DNA of 14,806 nt from an uncultured Mucilaginibacter sp. (GCF_946481715.1 NZ_CAMLOV010000140.1:1-14806), one strand, 5' to 3'. Counted from the stretch's first letter, positions 1 through 7,047 are shown. Numbers and translations are program-made. The notes: a model not told the origin generated them from the sequence alone.

Positions 1-348
1 ACCGTACCACACTTTTTTGCTACCGGCGGGTATAAAATATTCCTGTCCGACGATGTTACTTTACTGCCATCGGCCCTGTTAAAGTTTATCGACCCTGCGC
101 CAGTAACTTTTGATATCAATATGAAACTGTCCTTCCGCGATAGGTTTTGGTTCGGCGGCTCGTTCCGTAAAGATGATTCATACTCGGTACTGGCCGGCTT
201 CAACTTGAGTTCGGTGGTAAATGTGGGTTACTCTTATGATGTTACCACATCAGCCCTGCGCAGCGTTAGTAATGGCTCGCACGAAATTGTGTTAGGCATA
301 TTATTGAATAACCGCTACAACTTGAAGAGCCCGCAACACGGATTTTAA
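1..348 (+). CDS. PorP/SprF family type IX secretion membrane protein, C-terminal part
   Basis: This is the last 115 codons of a gene whose start lies left of the window; the frame is open from base 1 to TAA at 346-348. The translated tail shows the pattern typical of the PorP/SprF family: HFFATGGYKIFL, then LLPSALLKFIDPAPVTFDIN, RFWFGGSFR, VGYSYD and GSHEIVLGI. In Bacteroidetes these outer-membrane beta-barrel proteins accompany the type IX secretion and gliding machinery, often paired with large SprB-like adhesins. Alternating polar and hydrophobic strands through the fragment fit a barrel. Family members are usually about 300-350 residues, so roughly two thirds is missing. No other type IX gene is in the window, so it may be a stand-alone paralogue or the end of an adhesin/SprF pair upstream. 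The family call is firm; the specific partner is unknown. Confidence 0.88.
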   Translation, partial: TVPHFFATGGYKIFLSDDVTLLPSALLKFIDPAPVTFDINMKLSFRDRFWFGGSFRKDDSYSVLAGFNLSSVVNVGYSYDVTTSALRSVSNGSHEIVLGILLNNRYNLKSPQHGF

Positions 349-351
349 ATT

Positions 352-457
352 AGAGTCAGGAACTAAGAATCAGGAGGCAAGACAAACATTTGGTTAAAAA
401 ACGAAGCCCTTTAATTAAATTTTAAAGGGCTTCGTTTTTATATTGATTCCTGACTCT
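352..457. repeat. Outer inverted repeat around the porP/rpoN terminator
   Basis: AGAGTCAGGAA at 352-362 is exactly complementary to TTCCTGACTCT at 447-457, flanking the terminator hairpin between the two convergent genes. The left side also holds a degenerate second copy of the same word (AGAATCAGGAG, 366-376). The short TCAGGAA/AATCAGG words look like the low-complexity intergenic phrases common in Sphingobacteriaceae. The pairing could extend the terminator stem or be a relic of such a repeat; neither is shown. Confidence 0.55.
397..439. terminator. Bidirectional intrinsic terminator between porP/sprF-like gene and rpoN
   Basis: An 18-base perfect stem (397-414 pairing with 422-439) encloses a 7-base loop (415-421). 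The stem is A-rich on its left end and T-rich on its right end, so it works as a GC stem followed by a U-tract in both directions. It sits between two convergent stop codons (348 and 466), which is where a shared terminator is expected. Confidence 0.9.
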
Positions 458-465
458 TATTTCTT

Positions 466-1941
466 TTATAATTCTTTGCGGAGCCTCGCTACCGGTATAT
501 TCATTTGCTCGCGGTATTTGGCTACCGTGCGGCGCGCAATGTTGTAGCCGGCATCTTTTAATATGTCGGTAAGTTTTTCATCTGCCAGTGGGTGGCGTTT
601 ATCTTCTTTGCCAATGTGTTCTTCCAGTATTTTTTTCACCTCTTTATTAGATACCTCTTCGCCGCTTTCGGTTTGGATAGCTTCGCTAAAGAATGACTTC
701 AGCAGGAAGGTACCGTGCTCGGTTTGTACGTATTTAGAGTTGGCCACGCGCGATACCGTAGAGATATCCATCCCAATACGATCTGCGATGTCTTTTAAGA
801 TCATCGGCTTCAGGTTTTTATCGTCGCCGGTTAAAAAGAAATCGTACTGGTACTGCATAATGGCGTTCATGGTTTTCAGCAAGGTTTGCTGGCGCTGTTT
901 TATGGCATCAATAAACCATTTAGCCGAATCGAGCTTTTGTTTAACAAACTGCACCGCCTCTTTTAACTTCTTATCTTTTTGAGCTGCCTTATCGTAATGT
1001 TGAAACATCTCCTGGTAAGAGCGGCTAACCTTTAGTTCGGGAGCATTTTTAGAGTTGAGGGTTAGTATCAGGAAACCATCGTTATTGCTGATATGGAAAT
1101 CGGGTATCACCTGCATTTGCTTGGTGCTTACCTCGTTGCTGTCGCCCGGTTTCGGGTTAAGCTTTAGTATTTCATTAACAACGCCACGCAATTCTGCCGA
1201 GTTCATATTTAATGAACGTTCCAGTTTATCGTAGTGCTTGCGCGTAAATTCGTCCAGGTAATCCTCAACCACCATTATCGCTTTTTTGATGATAAGGTCA
1301 TTAGGGTCTTTCTTGCGAAGCTGTATCAGCAGGCACTCCTGTAGGCTGCGGGCACCGACACCCGCAGGGTCGAAGCTTTGGATCACCTTCAGCATATCTT
1401 CAACCTCTTCATCTTCGGCCATTACATTTTGTGAAAATGCCAGGTCGTCGGTTATGTTCATAATGGGCCTGCGCAGGTAACCATCATCATCCAAACTACC
1501 AATGATCTGCCTGCCTATTGCAAAGTCTTTATCCGATAATGGTAATAAGTCCAACTGCGACTGCAGACTCTCGAAGAAGGAGCTCTGTACGGCAATGGGG
1601 ATCTCTTTGCGTTCATCTTCATCATCGCCATTTTGATCGTACCGCGAACCGTAATCGTTTACGTTATCTTCCTGAAGGTAATCATCAATGTTAAATTCAT
1701 CCATTTCGCCGCGTTCCTCATCGGCGTTGAACGTGTCTTCGTCGGGGTCGCGGTCCGGGTATTGTTCTTCGGGTTCGTTTATATTGGCTAAGCTGATATC
1801 TTCAAGTGCGGGATTTTCTTCCAATTCCTCTTTAATGCGCGTATCAAGCGATACCGTAGGCACCTGCAACAACTTTATAAATTGTATTTGCTGGGGCGAA
1901 AGTTTTTGTAAAAGTTTTTGTTGAAGGTTCTGTTTAAGCAT
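466..1941 (-). CDS. rpoN: RNA polymerase sigma-54 factor
   Basis: RpoN directs RNA polymerase to -24/-12 promoters and needs an AAA+ enhancer-binding activator to melt DNA. The 491-residue protein has all regions in order. Region I is Gln/Leu-rich at the N-terminus (QKLSPQQIQFIKLLQVP, 13-28). A very acidic region II follows, with 28 Asp/Glu among residues 47-113. The core-binding region includes DPAGVGARSLQECLL (191-205) and LNPKPG (261-266). A helix-turn-helix lies near 384-405 (DIADRIGMDISTVSRV), and the diagnostic RpoN box ARRTVAKYRE is at 469-478. Length is normal for the family. The ATG at 1941 is chosen because region I begins right after it. The gene is monocistronic as far as seen, convergent with the porP-like tail and divergent from mscL. 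No activator gene is in the window. Confidence 0.98.
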   Translation of the reverse strand: MLKQNLQQKLLQKLSPQQIQFIKLLQVPTVSLDTRIKEELEENPALEDISLANINEPEEQYPDRDPDEDTFNADEERGEMDEFNIDDYLQEDNVNDYGSRYDQNGDDEDERKEIPIAVQSSFFESLQSQLDLLPLSDKDFAIGRQIIGSLDDDGYLRRPIMNITDDLAFSQNVMAEDEEVEDMLKVIQSFDPAGVGARSLQECLLIQLRKKDPNDLIIKKAIMVVEDYLDEFTRKHYDKLERSLNMNSAELRGVVNEILKLNPKPGDSNEVSTKQMQVIPDFHISNNDGFLILTLNSKNAPELKVSRSYQEMFQHYDKAAQKDKKLKEAVQFVKQKLDSAKWFIDAIKQRQQTLLKTMNAIMQYQYDFFLTGDDKNLKPMILKDIADRIGMDISTVSRVANSKYVQTEHGTFLLKSFFSEAIQTESGEEVSNKEVKKILEEHIGKEDKRHPLADEKLTDILKDAGYNIARRTVAKYREQMNIPVARLRKEL

Positions 1942-1955
1942 AATTAAGACAAGGG

Positions 1956-1963
1956 CAAAAGTA
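1956..1963 (-). promoter_or_regulatory. Candidate -7 box for rpoN
   Basis: Read on the minus strand, 1963-1956 is TACTTTTG, an exact match to the Bacteroidetes -7 consensus TAnnTTTG. The -33 position about 20 bases further up reads TTTTA rather than TTG, so that element is weak. Transcription would start about 8-10 bases before the rpoN ATG, giving a very short leader. Confidence 0.5.
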
Positions 1964-2038
1964 CATCAATTACCTTAACTTATAAAATAAGATGTGGAGG
2001 CAGGATGTAAAGGTGTAAATGTTTTTAACATTAATTTG

Positions 2039-2070
2039 TTTGGGCGCGTTATTAAATATTAATAACTTTA
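2039..2070 (+). promoter_or_regulatory. Candidate promoter for mscL
   Basis: TTTG at 2039-2042 and TAACTTTA at 2063-2070 are separated by 20 bases. This is the Bacteroidetes spacing, with one mismatch to TAnnTTTG (last base). The start of transcription would fall near 2076, about 17 bases before the mscL ATG. Confidence 0.45.
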
Positions 2071-2092
2071 AAAATATATAAACACTTGGATT

Positions 2093-2503
2093 ATGGGATT
2101 TGTAAAAGAATTTAAGGAGTTTGCCGTAAAGGGCAATGTGGTTGATTTGGCAGTAGGTGTTATTATAGGCGCTGCTTTTGGTAAGATAGTTACGTCTTTA
2201 GTTTCGGATGTGATTATGCCGCCTATCGGTTACATAACCGGCGGCGTAGATTTTGCCGATAAAAAGATAGTACTAACCCCTGCAGATGCCACGGCAAAAG
2301 TAGCCGAAGTAGCTATTCATTACGGCTTGTTCATCAATGCAATCATCCAGTTTTTGATTATTGCGCTCTGCATATTTGTTGTAGTAAAGGCAATTAACAC
2401 ACTTAAAAAGAAAGAGGAAGAAGCCCCGTCTGCGCCACCTGCACCAAGCAAGGAAGAAGTATTACTTGCCGAGATAAGGGATATTTTGGCTGCGAAGAAG
2501 TAG
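2093..2503 (+). CDS. mscL: Large-conductance mechanosensitive channel
   Basis: MscL is a homo-oligomeric inner-membrane channel that opens under membrane tension and releases solutes during hypo-osmotic shock. The 136-residue protein is full length for the family. The N-terminal amphipathic helix is [13 protein letters not shown] (3-15). TM1, which lines the pore, runs about 16-42 with the conserved [18 protein letters not shown] and the DVIMPP turn. The periplasmic loop is about 45-76, TM2 about 77-100 ([20 protein letters not shown]), and a C-terminal helix follows a Pro/Ala-rich linker ([13 protein letters not shown], 120-132). The ATG at 2093 begins the canonical MGFxKEFKEF. A YjbR-family gene follows after 31 bases on the same strand and is probably co-transcribed. 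Confidence 0.98.
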   Translation: MGFVKEFKEFAVKGNVVDLAVGVIIGAAFGKIVTSLVSDVIMPPIGYITGGVDFADKKIVLTPADATAKVAEVAIHYGLFINAIIQFLIIALCIFVVVKAINTLKKKEEEAPSAPPAPSKEEVLLAEIRDILAAKK

Positions 2504-2534
2504 TTTGGTTGATGGGTGATAGCAGAGAGGTAAA

Positions 2535-2879
2535 ATGGTTGATCCGAAGATTTTCCGACAAACGGCATTATCCTTACCAGATGTAACCGAAGAACCGCAC
2601 TTTGATAAAACCTCCTTTAAAATAGCTAAAAAGATATTCGCTACCATGGTGCCCGAGCATAGCCGGGCAACCATAAAGCTTTCCCCGGCCGATCAGGATA
2701 TCTTTTGCCTTGCCGAAAGCAACGGCATTTATCCCGTACCTAATAAATGGGGCAAACTTGGGTGGACGCATGTCAACCTGCAAACCGTTAAGCCGGAGAT
2801 GTGCACCGAATTGTTAAAAGTGGCATATTGCGAAGTGGCACCAAAGAAATATGCGGCACTAATTAATTTTGATGATTAG
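2535..2879 (+). CDS. MmcQ/YjbR family protein
   Basis: This small 114-residue protein belongs to the MmcQ/YjbR family, a CyaY-like alpha/beta fold often labelled DNA-binding, though its biochemical role is not established. Family marks are SLPDVTEEPHFDKTSFKI (13-30), the central strands with KLSPADQDIF (48-57), and KWGKLGWTHVNL (71-82). The ATG at 2535 follows a purine-rich AGAGAGG (2524-2530) that could serve as a ribosome-binding site, unusual in this phylum. It lies 31 bases after mscL on the same strand; nothing in the sequence ties its function to the channel. It ends 30 bases before the AATGACCC repeat array. Confidence 0.9.
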   Translation: MVDPKIFRQTALSLPDVTEEPHFDKTSFKIAKKIFATMVPEHSRATIKLSPADQDIFCLAESNGIYPVPNKWGKLGWTHVNLQTVKPEMCTELLKVAYCEVAPKKYAALINFDD

Positions 2880-2908
2880 CAACACCATTAACAGAAATAA
2901 GTTCAATT

Positions 2909-2954
2909 AATGACCCAATGACCCAATGACCCAATGACCCAATGACCCAATGAC
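2909..2954. repeat. Tandem repeat of an 8-base unit, AATGACCC
   Basis: Five perfect copies of AATGACCC run from 2909 to 2948, followed by a partial sixth (AATGAC, 2949-2954). The array occupies the gap between the convergent YjbR-like and ChaN-like genes and its last base is the first base of the ChaN stop codon (2954-2956 on the plus strand). There are no unique spacers, so it is not a CRISPR. The identical copies suggest recent slippage expansion. No terminator hairpin is visible in this junction. Confidence 0.95.
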
Positions 2955-3826
2955 TAAAAAGTCTTCGGCAACTTCGGATCAGTCAAAATAATATAGTCGC
3001 CAAATTTCACGTACTTGGCCCAGTCCGGGTTTTCAAAGCTATCATCGGTATAAGCCTGGATGTTGATCACTTTAACATTAGGCGCATACTTCTTTAACTG
3101 CGCGACTGTGCCCAGCTTTTCTTCGCTGTGGAAGCCTCCATTTACCTGGAATATTTTTGTGCCTTTGTTGGCCTTGTAGAACTTAGCTATGCTGTAGCCC
3201 ATGGTAGCATCCCATAGGTTTTGCGATTGGTAAACCTTCATAGGGCCGGCGTGGCCACCCATAACCTGGCCAAATTTATCATAATAACGGCCGGTAGCAG
3301 TATCAATAGGCAGGGGAGGCAGCCAGCTTTTGGCTGTGGCATCCAGCTTTTGCAGTTCGCCCAGCCCCAGGCGGGTGGTCATATTAGTATAGCGGGTAGG
3401 GGCGTTGGCAGCAATAACGGGCAGGTGGTTATCTTTAGCGGCATCAACCATGGCGCGGTAATCTTTATAATTCTTCCATGCGCGGCCTTCGGTTATCAGG
3501 TTCTTCTCGCGTATAAACCCCGCTAAATATTCGTTTAATACCGTTTGGCAGTCTGTTTGGAACATCTCCATTGATAAGGCTAATTTCCCCGGGTATTTTT
3601 CAATCAGTTTCTTAAATACCAGTGCCTCCAGGTAATGCCCGGTGCTATCGTTGTGCTCTTCTCCAAAGAAAAGTACATCAGCTTTAGCCATATCGTTCAC
3701 CACGTCATCAAGGGTGGCCTGGGCGTTTTTGGCGGTATTGTATACCTTGTAATGCGCAGCCATCGGGTCCTGGCAAAAGGCTGCAATAGGTAGTAGGCAT
3801 AGTAATAAGGCGGCGCTGAATTTCAT
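2954..3826 (-). CDS. ChaN family exported protein (DUF399)
   Basis: The 290-residue product begins with a signal peptide (MKFSAALLLCLLPIAAFC, cleavage probably just before Q19). Most ChaN proteins are lipoproteins, but the residues before C18 (AAF) make a poor lipobox, so a periplasmic soluble form is more likely here. The body shows the ChaN pattern: VLFFGEEHND (51-60), SMEMFQTDCQ (85-94), AANAPTRY (139-146), QNLWDATM (202-209) and VNGGFHSEEKLG (228-239). ChaN of Campylobacter binds haem and has been linked to iron uptake; the fold is related to a wider family with His/Glu-based sites. No haem or TonB gene is nearby, so the substrate here is unproven. It is transcribed away from rpmH. Confidence 0.87.
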   Translation of the reverse strand: MKFSAALLLCLLPIAAFCQDPMAAHYKVYNTAKNAQATLDDVVNDMAKADVLFFGEEHNDSTGHYLEALVFKKLIEKYPGKLALSMEMFQTDCQTVLNEYLAGFIREKNLITEGRAWKNYKDYRAMVDAAKDNHLPVIAANAPTRYTNMTTRLGLGELQKLDATAKSWLPPLPIDTATGRYYDKFGQVMGGHAGPMKVYQSQNLWDATMGYSIAKFYKANKGTKIFQVNGGFHSEEKLGTVAQLKKYAPNVKVINIQAYTDDSFENPDWAKYVKFGDYIILTDPKLPKTF

Positions 3827-3886
3827 TGCTTAATTGGGTATGTTAATATGTTAATAAATACGCATTATCAAATAACAACATTTCTA

Positions 3887-3917
3887 TTGTGAAAAACTAA
3901 AAAATACGCTACATTTG
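3887..3917 (+). promoter_or_regulatory. Promoter of the rpmH-rnpA-yidD genes
   Basis: TTG at 3887-3889 and TACATTTG at 3910-3917 are spaced by exactly 20 bases, an unmismatched example of the Bacteroidetes housekeeping sigma promoter (TTG, N19-21, TAnnTTTG). Transcription would begin near 3923, leaving a leader of about 47 bases before rpmH. A strong promoter is expected for a ribosomal protein gene. Confidence 0.8.
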
Positions 3918-3969
3918 CACTCTTGTTTTTTAGGACGAAGATTAAGGATAATAAGAATAAAATATAGCC

Positions 3970-4128
3970 ATGAAAAGAACGTTTCAGCCCTCACAAAGGA
4001 AAAGAAGAAATAAACACGGTTTCCGTGAGCGCATGTCAACTGCTAACGGCAGAAGGATTTTAGCAGCAAGAAGAGCCAAAGGCCGCAAAAGACTGTCAGT
4101 ATCTGACGAGCGCAGCCACAAAGCTTAA
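3970..4128 (+). CDS. rpmH: 50S ribosomal protein L34
   Basis: This 52-residue, highly basic protein is a component of the large ribosomal subunit. It begins with the universal [19 protein letters not shown] (1-19) and continues with [19 protein letters not shown] (21-39), the L34 signature. The tail [11 protein letters not shown] is a short C-terminal extension beyond the usual 44-47 residues, common in Bacteroidetes. It is preceded by a clean promoter and followed after 75 bases by rnpA, the conserved bacterial gene order. Confidence 0.98.
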   Translation: MKRTFQPSQRKRRNKHGFRERMSTANGRRILAARRAKGRKRLSVSDERSHKA

Positions 4129-4203
4129 TATACTGGTTGTTTCTCCTTTTAAATAAGGGGCCGAACCGGTTACAAGCTTAATTTAGGTTCAGCACTAACA
4201 ACT

Positions 4204-4587
4204 ATGCATACTTTTAAAAAAGAAGAACGGTTATGTAACAAAAAGCTTATCGACGGGCTTTTTCATAACGGTTCTTCTTTTTTATGTTACCCCTTCAGGG
4301 CCTCCTGGATGCTTTCGGATACGGAACAGCAGTTCCCTGTGCAAATATTATTTGCAGTGGCTAAAAAGCGCTATAAGCGGGCTGTAGACCGCAATTTAAT
4401 AAAGCGCCGCATGCGCGAAGCTTACCGCTTAAATAAGCAATCCCTTTTATATACTGTACTTGCCGGCGCGGATAAACGCATTGTGCTATCAATTGGCTAC
4501 ATAGGCAAAGAGATAGCGGATTATGCCTTCATCGAAAAAAAAATGCTGAAGCTTTTAGCGCAAATAGCAGCGGAGGCAGCAAAATGA
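4204..4587 (+). CDS. rnpA: Ribonuclease P protein component
   Basis: RnpA is the small basic protein that binds the catalytic RNase P RNA and helps position the 5' leader of precursor tRNA. The 127-residue product has the N-terminal substrate-leader cleft ([17 protein letters not shown], 4-20), the beta-sheet core ([17 protein letters not shown], 44-60) and the RNR motif ([17 protein letters not shown], 59-75), which is the family hallmark. It lies 75 bases after rpmH and its last four bases overlap yidD (ATGA), so translational coupling with yidD is likely. A long inverted repeat sits inside codons 4-27 (separate entry) and could lower its expression relative to rpmH. The RNase P RNA gene is not in the window. 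Confidence 0.97.
   Translation: MHTFKKEERLCNKKLIDGLFHNGSSFLCYPFRASWMLSDTEQQFPVQILFAVAKKRYKRAVDRNLIKRRMREAYRLNKQSLLYTVLAGADKRIVLSIGYIGKEIADYAFIEKKMLKLLAQIAAEAAK
4215..4284 (+). repeat. Long hairpin within the 5' coding region of rnpA
   Basis: Bases 4215-4235 pair with 4264-4284 over 21 positions with a single mismatch (G4229 opposite G4270). Inside this, AAAAAGC (4240-4246) pairs perfectly with GCTTTTT (4257-4263), leaving a 4-base bulge (4236-4239) and a 10-base loop (4247-4256). The result is 27 base pairs in 70 bases. The 3' arm ends in TTTTTTA, so the structure resembles an A-stem-U intrinsic terminator, but it lies wholly inside the reading frame. The left arm codes KKEER and the right arm HNGSSFL. 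A role in attenuation or translation control is inferred only; chance complementarity between Lys/Glu and Ser/Phe codons is the alternative. Confidence 0.7.
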
Positions 4588-4826
4588 AATTTTTGTGGGA
4601 TATATTTGCCGGGCTTATCGGGAGCATATTTTTGGTGCTGATAAAGTTTTACCAGTATTTTATATCGCCGCTAACGGGGGCATCCTGCCGTTACACGCCT
4701 ACCTGTTCGCAGTATGGCGTAGAGGCCATCAAAAAACACGGTGCCTTTAAAGGCGGCTGGTTAACTATAAAACGGATTGCCAGTTGTAACCCCTGGGGTG
4801 GGCATGGGCACGATCCGGTACCTTAA
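4584..4826 (+). CDS. yidD: Membrane protein insertion efficiency factor YidD
   Basis: YidD is a small membrane-associated protein that assists insertion of membrane proteins by YidC. The 80-residue product shows the whole family pattern: a hydrophobic N-terminal stretch (about 5-24), [27 protein letters not shown] (19-45), [13 protein letters not shown] (48-60), and [17 protein letters not shown] at the C-terminus. Conserved Cys36, Cys42 and Cys69 are present. Its ATG overlaps the rnpA stop codon. In many bacteria yidC comes next, but here the downstream gene is tsaB after a 107-base gap. Confidence 0.97.
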   Translation: MKFLWDIFAGLIGSIFLVLIKFYQYFISPLTGASCRYTPTCSQYGVEAIKKHGAFKGGWLTIKRIASCNPWGGHGHDPVP

Positions 4827-4830
4827 TATT

Positions 4831-4932
4831 GGTTCATAGTTAAATGGGGGATGGCTCATAGTTTATAGCTGCACTTATGAAAAACCTCTTTTACTATAAC
4901 CACCACAGTCTGAACTATTAACCACGAACTAA
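4831..4932. repeat. Degenerate short-word repeats between yidD and tsaB
   Basis: GGTTCATAGTT (4831-4841) recurs as GGCTCATAGTT (4853-4863). Near the other end of the gap, GAACTATTAACC and GAACTAAC read as reverse-complement variants of the same word. The gap has no promoter of the Bacteroidetes type that I can support and no terminator. These phrases resemble the low-complexity intergenic text seen in this family. Confidence 0.5.
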
Positions 4933-4933
4933 C

Positions 4934-5611
4934 ATGACCATCCTCCAAATAGAAACCGCCACAACATCCTGCTCGGTAGCGCTTGCCCGCAATGGAGATG
5001 TATTGGGTTTTAAAGAGATAGATCAACGGAATATACATGCCGAGGTAATAACCGTATATATTGATGGTTTGATAAAAGATGCGGGGATTACTTATGCCGA
5101 TTTGGATGCCATTGCGGTAAGTTGCGGCCCCGGCTCGTACACCGGCTTACGTATAGGGGTTTCTACCGCAAAAGGCCTTTGTTTTGCTTTGGATAAACCT
5201 TTAATAGCAGTTGAAACCTTGGCAGCTATGGCAACTGGTGTGGCGCAAAATTATGCCGAAACACTGTTTTGCCCAATGATTGATGCACGCCGCATGGAAG
5301 TGTTTACAGCCATTTTTGATGCCGATGGCAATATAATTAAACCTACCGCTGCAGAAATTATAGATGAGCACAGTTTTGCAGAAATTTTAGCCGGGAATAA
5401 GGTGCTGTTTTTTGGCGATGGCGCGGAAAAATGCCGCGAAGCATTAAGCCGAAACCCCAACGCCAACTTTGCGCCTGGCTTTGTAAACTCGGCAGTGTAC
5501 CTCACTACCATTGCCGCCGCCAAATTCAATAAGAAGGATTTTGTGGATGTGGCTTACTTTGAGCCTTATTACCTTAAAGATTTTATAGCCGGGAAAAAAG
5601 CCGGCGCTTAA
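4934..5611 (+). CDS. tsaB: tRNA threonylcarbamoyladenosine biosynthesis protein TsaB
   Basis: TsaB is an inactive paralogue of TsaD. It forms the TsaB-TsaD-TsaE complex that transfers threonylcarbamoyl to A37 of tRNAs decoding ANN codons (t6A). The 225-residue product has the ASKHA-fold start MTILQIETATTSCSVAL (1-17), then the TsaB hallmark SCGPGSYTGLRIGVSTAKGL (63-82), and PMIDARRMEVFTAIF (114-128). Length is typical. The ATG at 4934 begins the conserved first strand. Its stop codon overlaps the stop of the leftward gene (TTAA at 5608-5611), so the two transcripts are convergent with no intergenic space. Confidence 0.96.
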   Translation: MTILQIETATTSCSVALARNGDVLGFKEIDQRNIHAEVITVYIDGLIKDAGITYADLDAIAVSCGPGSYTGLRIGVSTAKGLCFALDKPLIAVETLAAMATGVAQNYAETLFCPMIDARRMEVFTAIFDADGNIIKPTAAEIIDEHSFAEILAGNKVLFFGDGAEKCREALSRNPNANFAPGFVNSAVYLTTIAAAKFNKKDFVDVAYFEPYYLKDFIAGKKAGA

Positions 5612-7047
5612 TAATCTTCACCTTTTCTGAACAAACGATTAAATATCCGTTTAAAAAAGCCCACCTTATCGTCGGTTGGTATAAAGCTGGCATTTAGCGG
5701 ATGCTCTATAAGCGGACCAAACTTAAACGAGACACCTAAAAACATATCTGCGCCGGAATAAGCCGGGCTGCGGTTTATTTGGTTGGTATTTTTTGCCGAG
5801 GCCAATATCAAGCGGCCCATTGGGAACATCCTTTCGCTGCCTATAAAAAATTCGGCATTGGGCGTTTTTATCATAAACTGGCCGCCTACACTCAATATTT
5901 TGTAGTTATTGTAAGCAGTAGTTAAAGTTAGCGTGTAATTATTATGCGTAATAGGGTTTACCAGCGCGGCTGTAAACCCATCAAAAAACATTTCTTTTGA
6001 TAATATAAGGGTAGGAGAATATTTGTATTGGTTGTCATAATCGAGCCAATAAGTTTTATTGGCGCTTATTTCTACTTTACCGTTGGTTGGGGTAACAAAC
6101 GAGCTCAATACACCATTGGTTTTTGCAACGTTTTTTGCCGCCTCGTAAATATTGTGCTCCCGTTTGTTAGACGAGAACTGGGCAATGGTATCGGTGGAAG
6201 CGAAGTTATAAATATTCGACCTGCTGCTCCATCGGATAAAGCCCAGGTCTTTAACGTTAAACTGCAGGTTAAATGCATCCCTTGTTTTAAACGATACGCC
6301 CACTCCAACCGATGCACCCGGATTCCTTAATGTGGGGATATAATCATGTGTGGTAAAGTTGCCGGGCACAAAATTCAGGCGGTATTTACCCGTCATGGTT
6401 AAAAAGGCCTGGTCGTTAGGCCGGTCGATATCCAACGCGGAAGTTGCAATCGTTATTTTTTGGTAGCGTATCCCCATTAATGCACTCAGTTTAACGCCAA
6501 CTGCCAACTTCCGGTTTATTTTTTCCCGGTAGGTGAAGCTAAGCTGATGATAGGCCTGGTAGGTACCGCTGTTGTTAAAAATATTGTCGTAATGGTCGTT
6601 AACGAAAGCACCAGGCCCGTTATATAAAGCAACGCTTTCATCGGTAAAAACGCCCCGCCCTTCTATTTTGCTTTGTGCCGATATGCCTATTTCGGCGTTG
6701 CCATTTAAATTAGTGAACGCCTTAAACATGATGGAATAATAATTTATATTGGCATTTATCCGGTTAAGCCTTCCTTCGCCCATTTTTAAATTTGTGGTGG
6801 TATAATAACCCAGGAAGGCTCTGCTTTTAAGCGGAACCTGCGAGTTTCCGGTTAAAAATGAATTTACGGAGAAGTTGGGCAGCAAAAAATTGAAAGCATA
6901 CTTACGGCTCGAATCGGGGATAAACGTACCGCGTGATGGGTTTTCGAAAGAATCGTATAGTGTGCCGGTATTGTATTGAGAAAACTGTTGGCCAAAGGAA
7001 TGGATACTAAATAAAAGGAGGGGGAAAGCCAGTAAAATTTTCTTCAT
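5608..7047 (-). CDS. Probable outer-membrane beta-barrel protein, DUF5723-like
   Basis: This 479-residue protein starts with a clear signal peptide (MKKILLAFPLLLFSIHSFG, cleaved before Q20). After it comes NTGTLYDSFENPSRGTF, reminiscent of the start of PorV/PorQ/DUF5723 barrels where an ENP motif follows the signal. The rest is rich in alternating polar/hydrophobic strands and in Gly-aromatic turns (GASVGVGVSFKTRDAFNL, MFLGVSFKFGP near the C-terminus), as in outer-membrane barrels. After the last strand there is a tail of about 30 residues with a basic segment (FFKRIFNRLFRK), so the protein does not end in the usual terminal aromatic. It lies downstream of another exported protein (125-base gap) on the same strand. 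The barrel call is good; the DUF5723 assignment is from recollection of the family pattern. Confidence 0.7.
   Translation of the reverse strand: MKKILLAFPLLLFSIHSFGQQFSQYNTGTLYDSFENPSRGTFIPDSSRKYAFNFLLPNFSVNSFLTGNSQVPLKSRAFLGYYTTTNLKMGEGRLNRINANINYYSIMFKAFTNLNGNAEIGISAQSKIEGRGVFTDESVALYNGPGAFVNDHYDNIFNNSGTYQAYHQLSFTYREKINRKLAVGVKLSALMGIRYQKITIATSALDIDRPNDQAFLTMTGKYRLNFVPGNFTTHDYIPTLRNPGASVGVGVSFKTRDAFNLQFNVKDLGFIRWSSRSNIYNFASTDTIAQFSSNKREHNIYEAAKNVAKTNGVLSSFVTPTNGKVEISANKTYWLDYDNQYKYSPTLILSKEMFFDGFTAALVNPITHNNYTLTLTTAYNNYKILSVGGQFMIKTPNAEFFIGSERMFPMGRLILASAKNTNQINRSPAYSGADMFLGVSFKFGPLIEHPLNASFIPTDDKVGFFKRIFNRLFRKGEDY

Noticed and set aside
563..982. A 139-codon plus-strand open frame opposite rpoN
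   Set aside because: It is antisense to conserved rpoN sequence and its Ser/Phe-rich translation has no recognisable pattern.
2909..2954. Possible CRISPR-like repeat
   Set aside because: The copies are directly adjacent 8-base units with no spacers and no cas genes nearby; it is a simple tandem repeat.
3770..3826. Lipoprotein signal in the ChaN-like protein
   Set aside because: The residues before Cys18 (Ala-Ala-Phe) do not form a good lipobox; an ordinary signal peptide with cleavage before Gln19 fits better.
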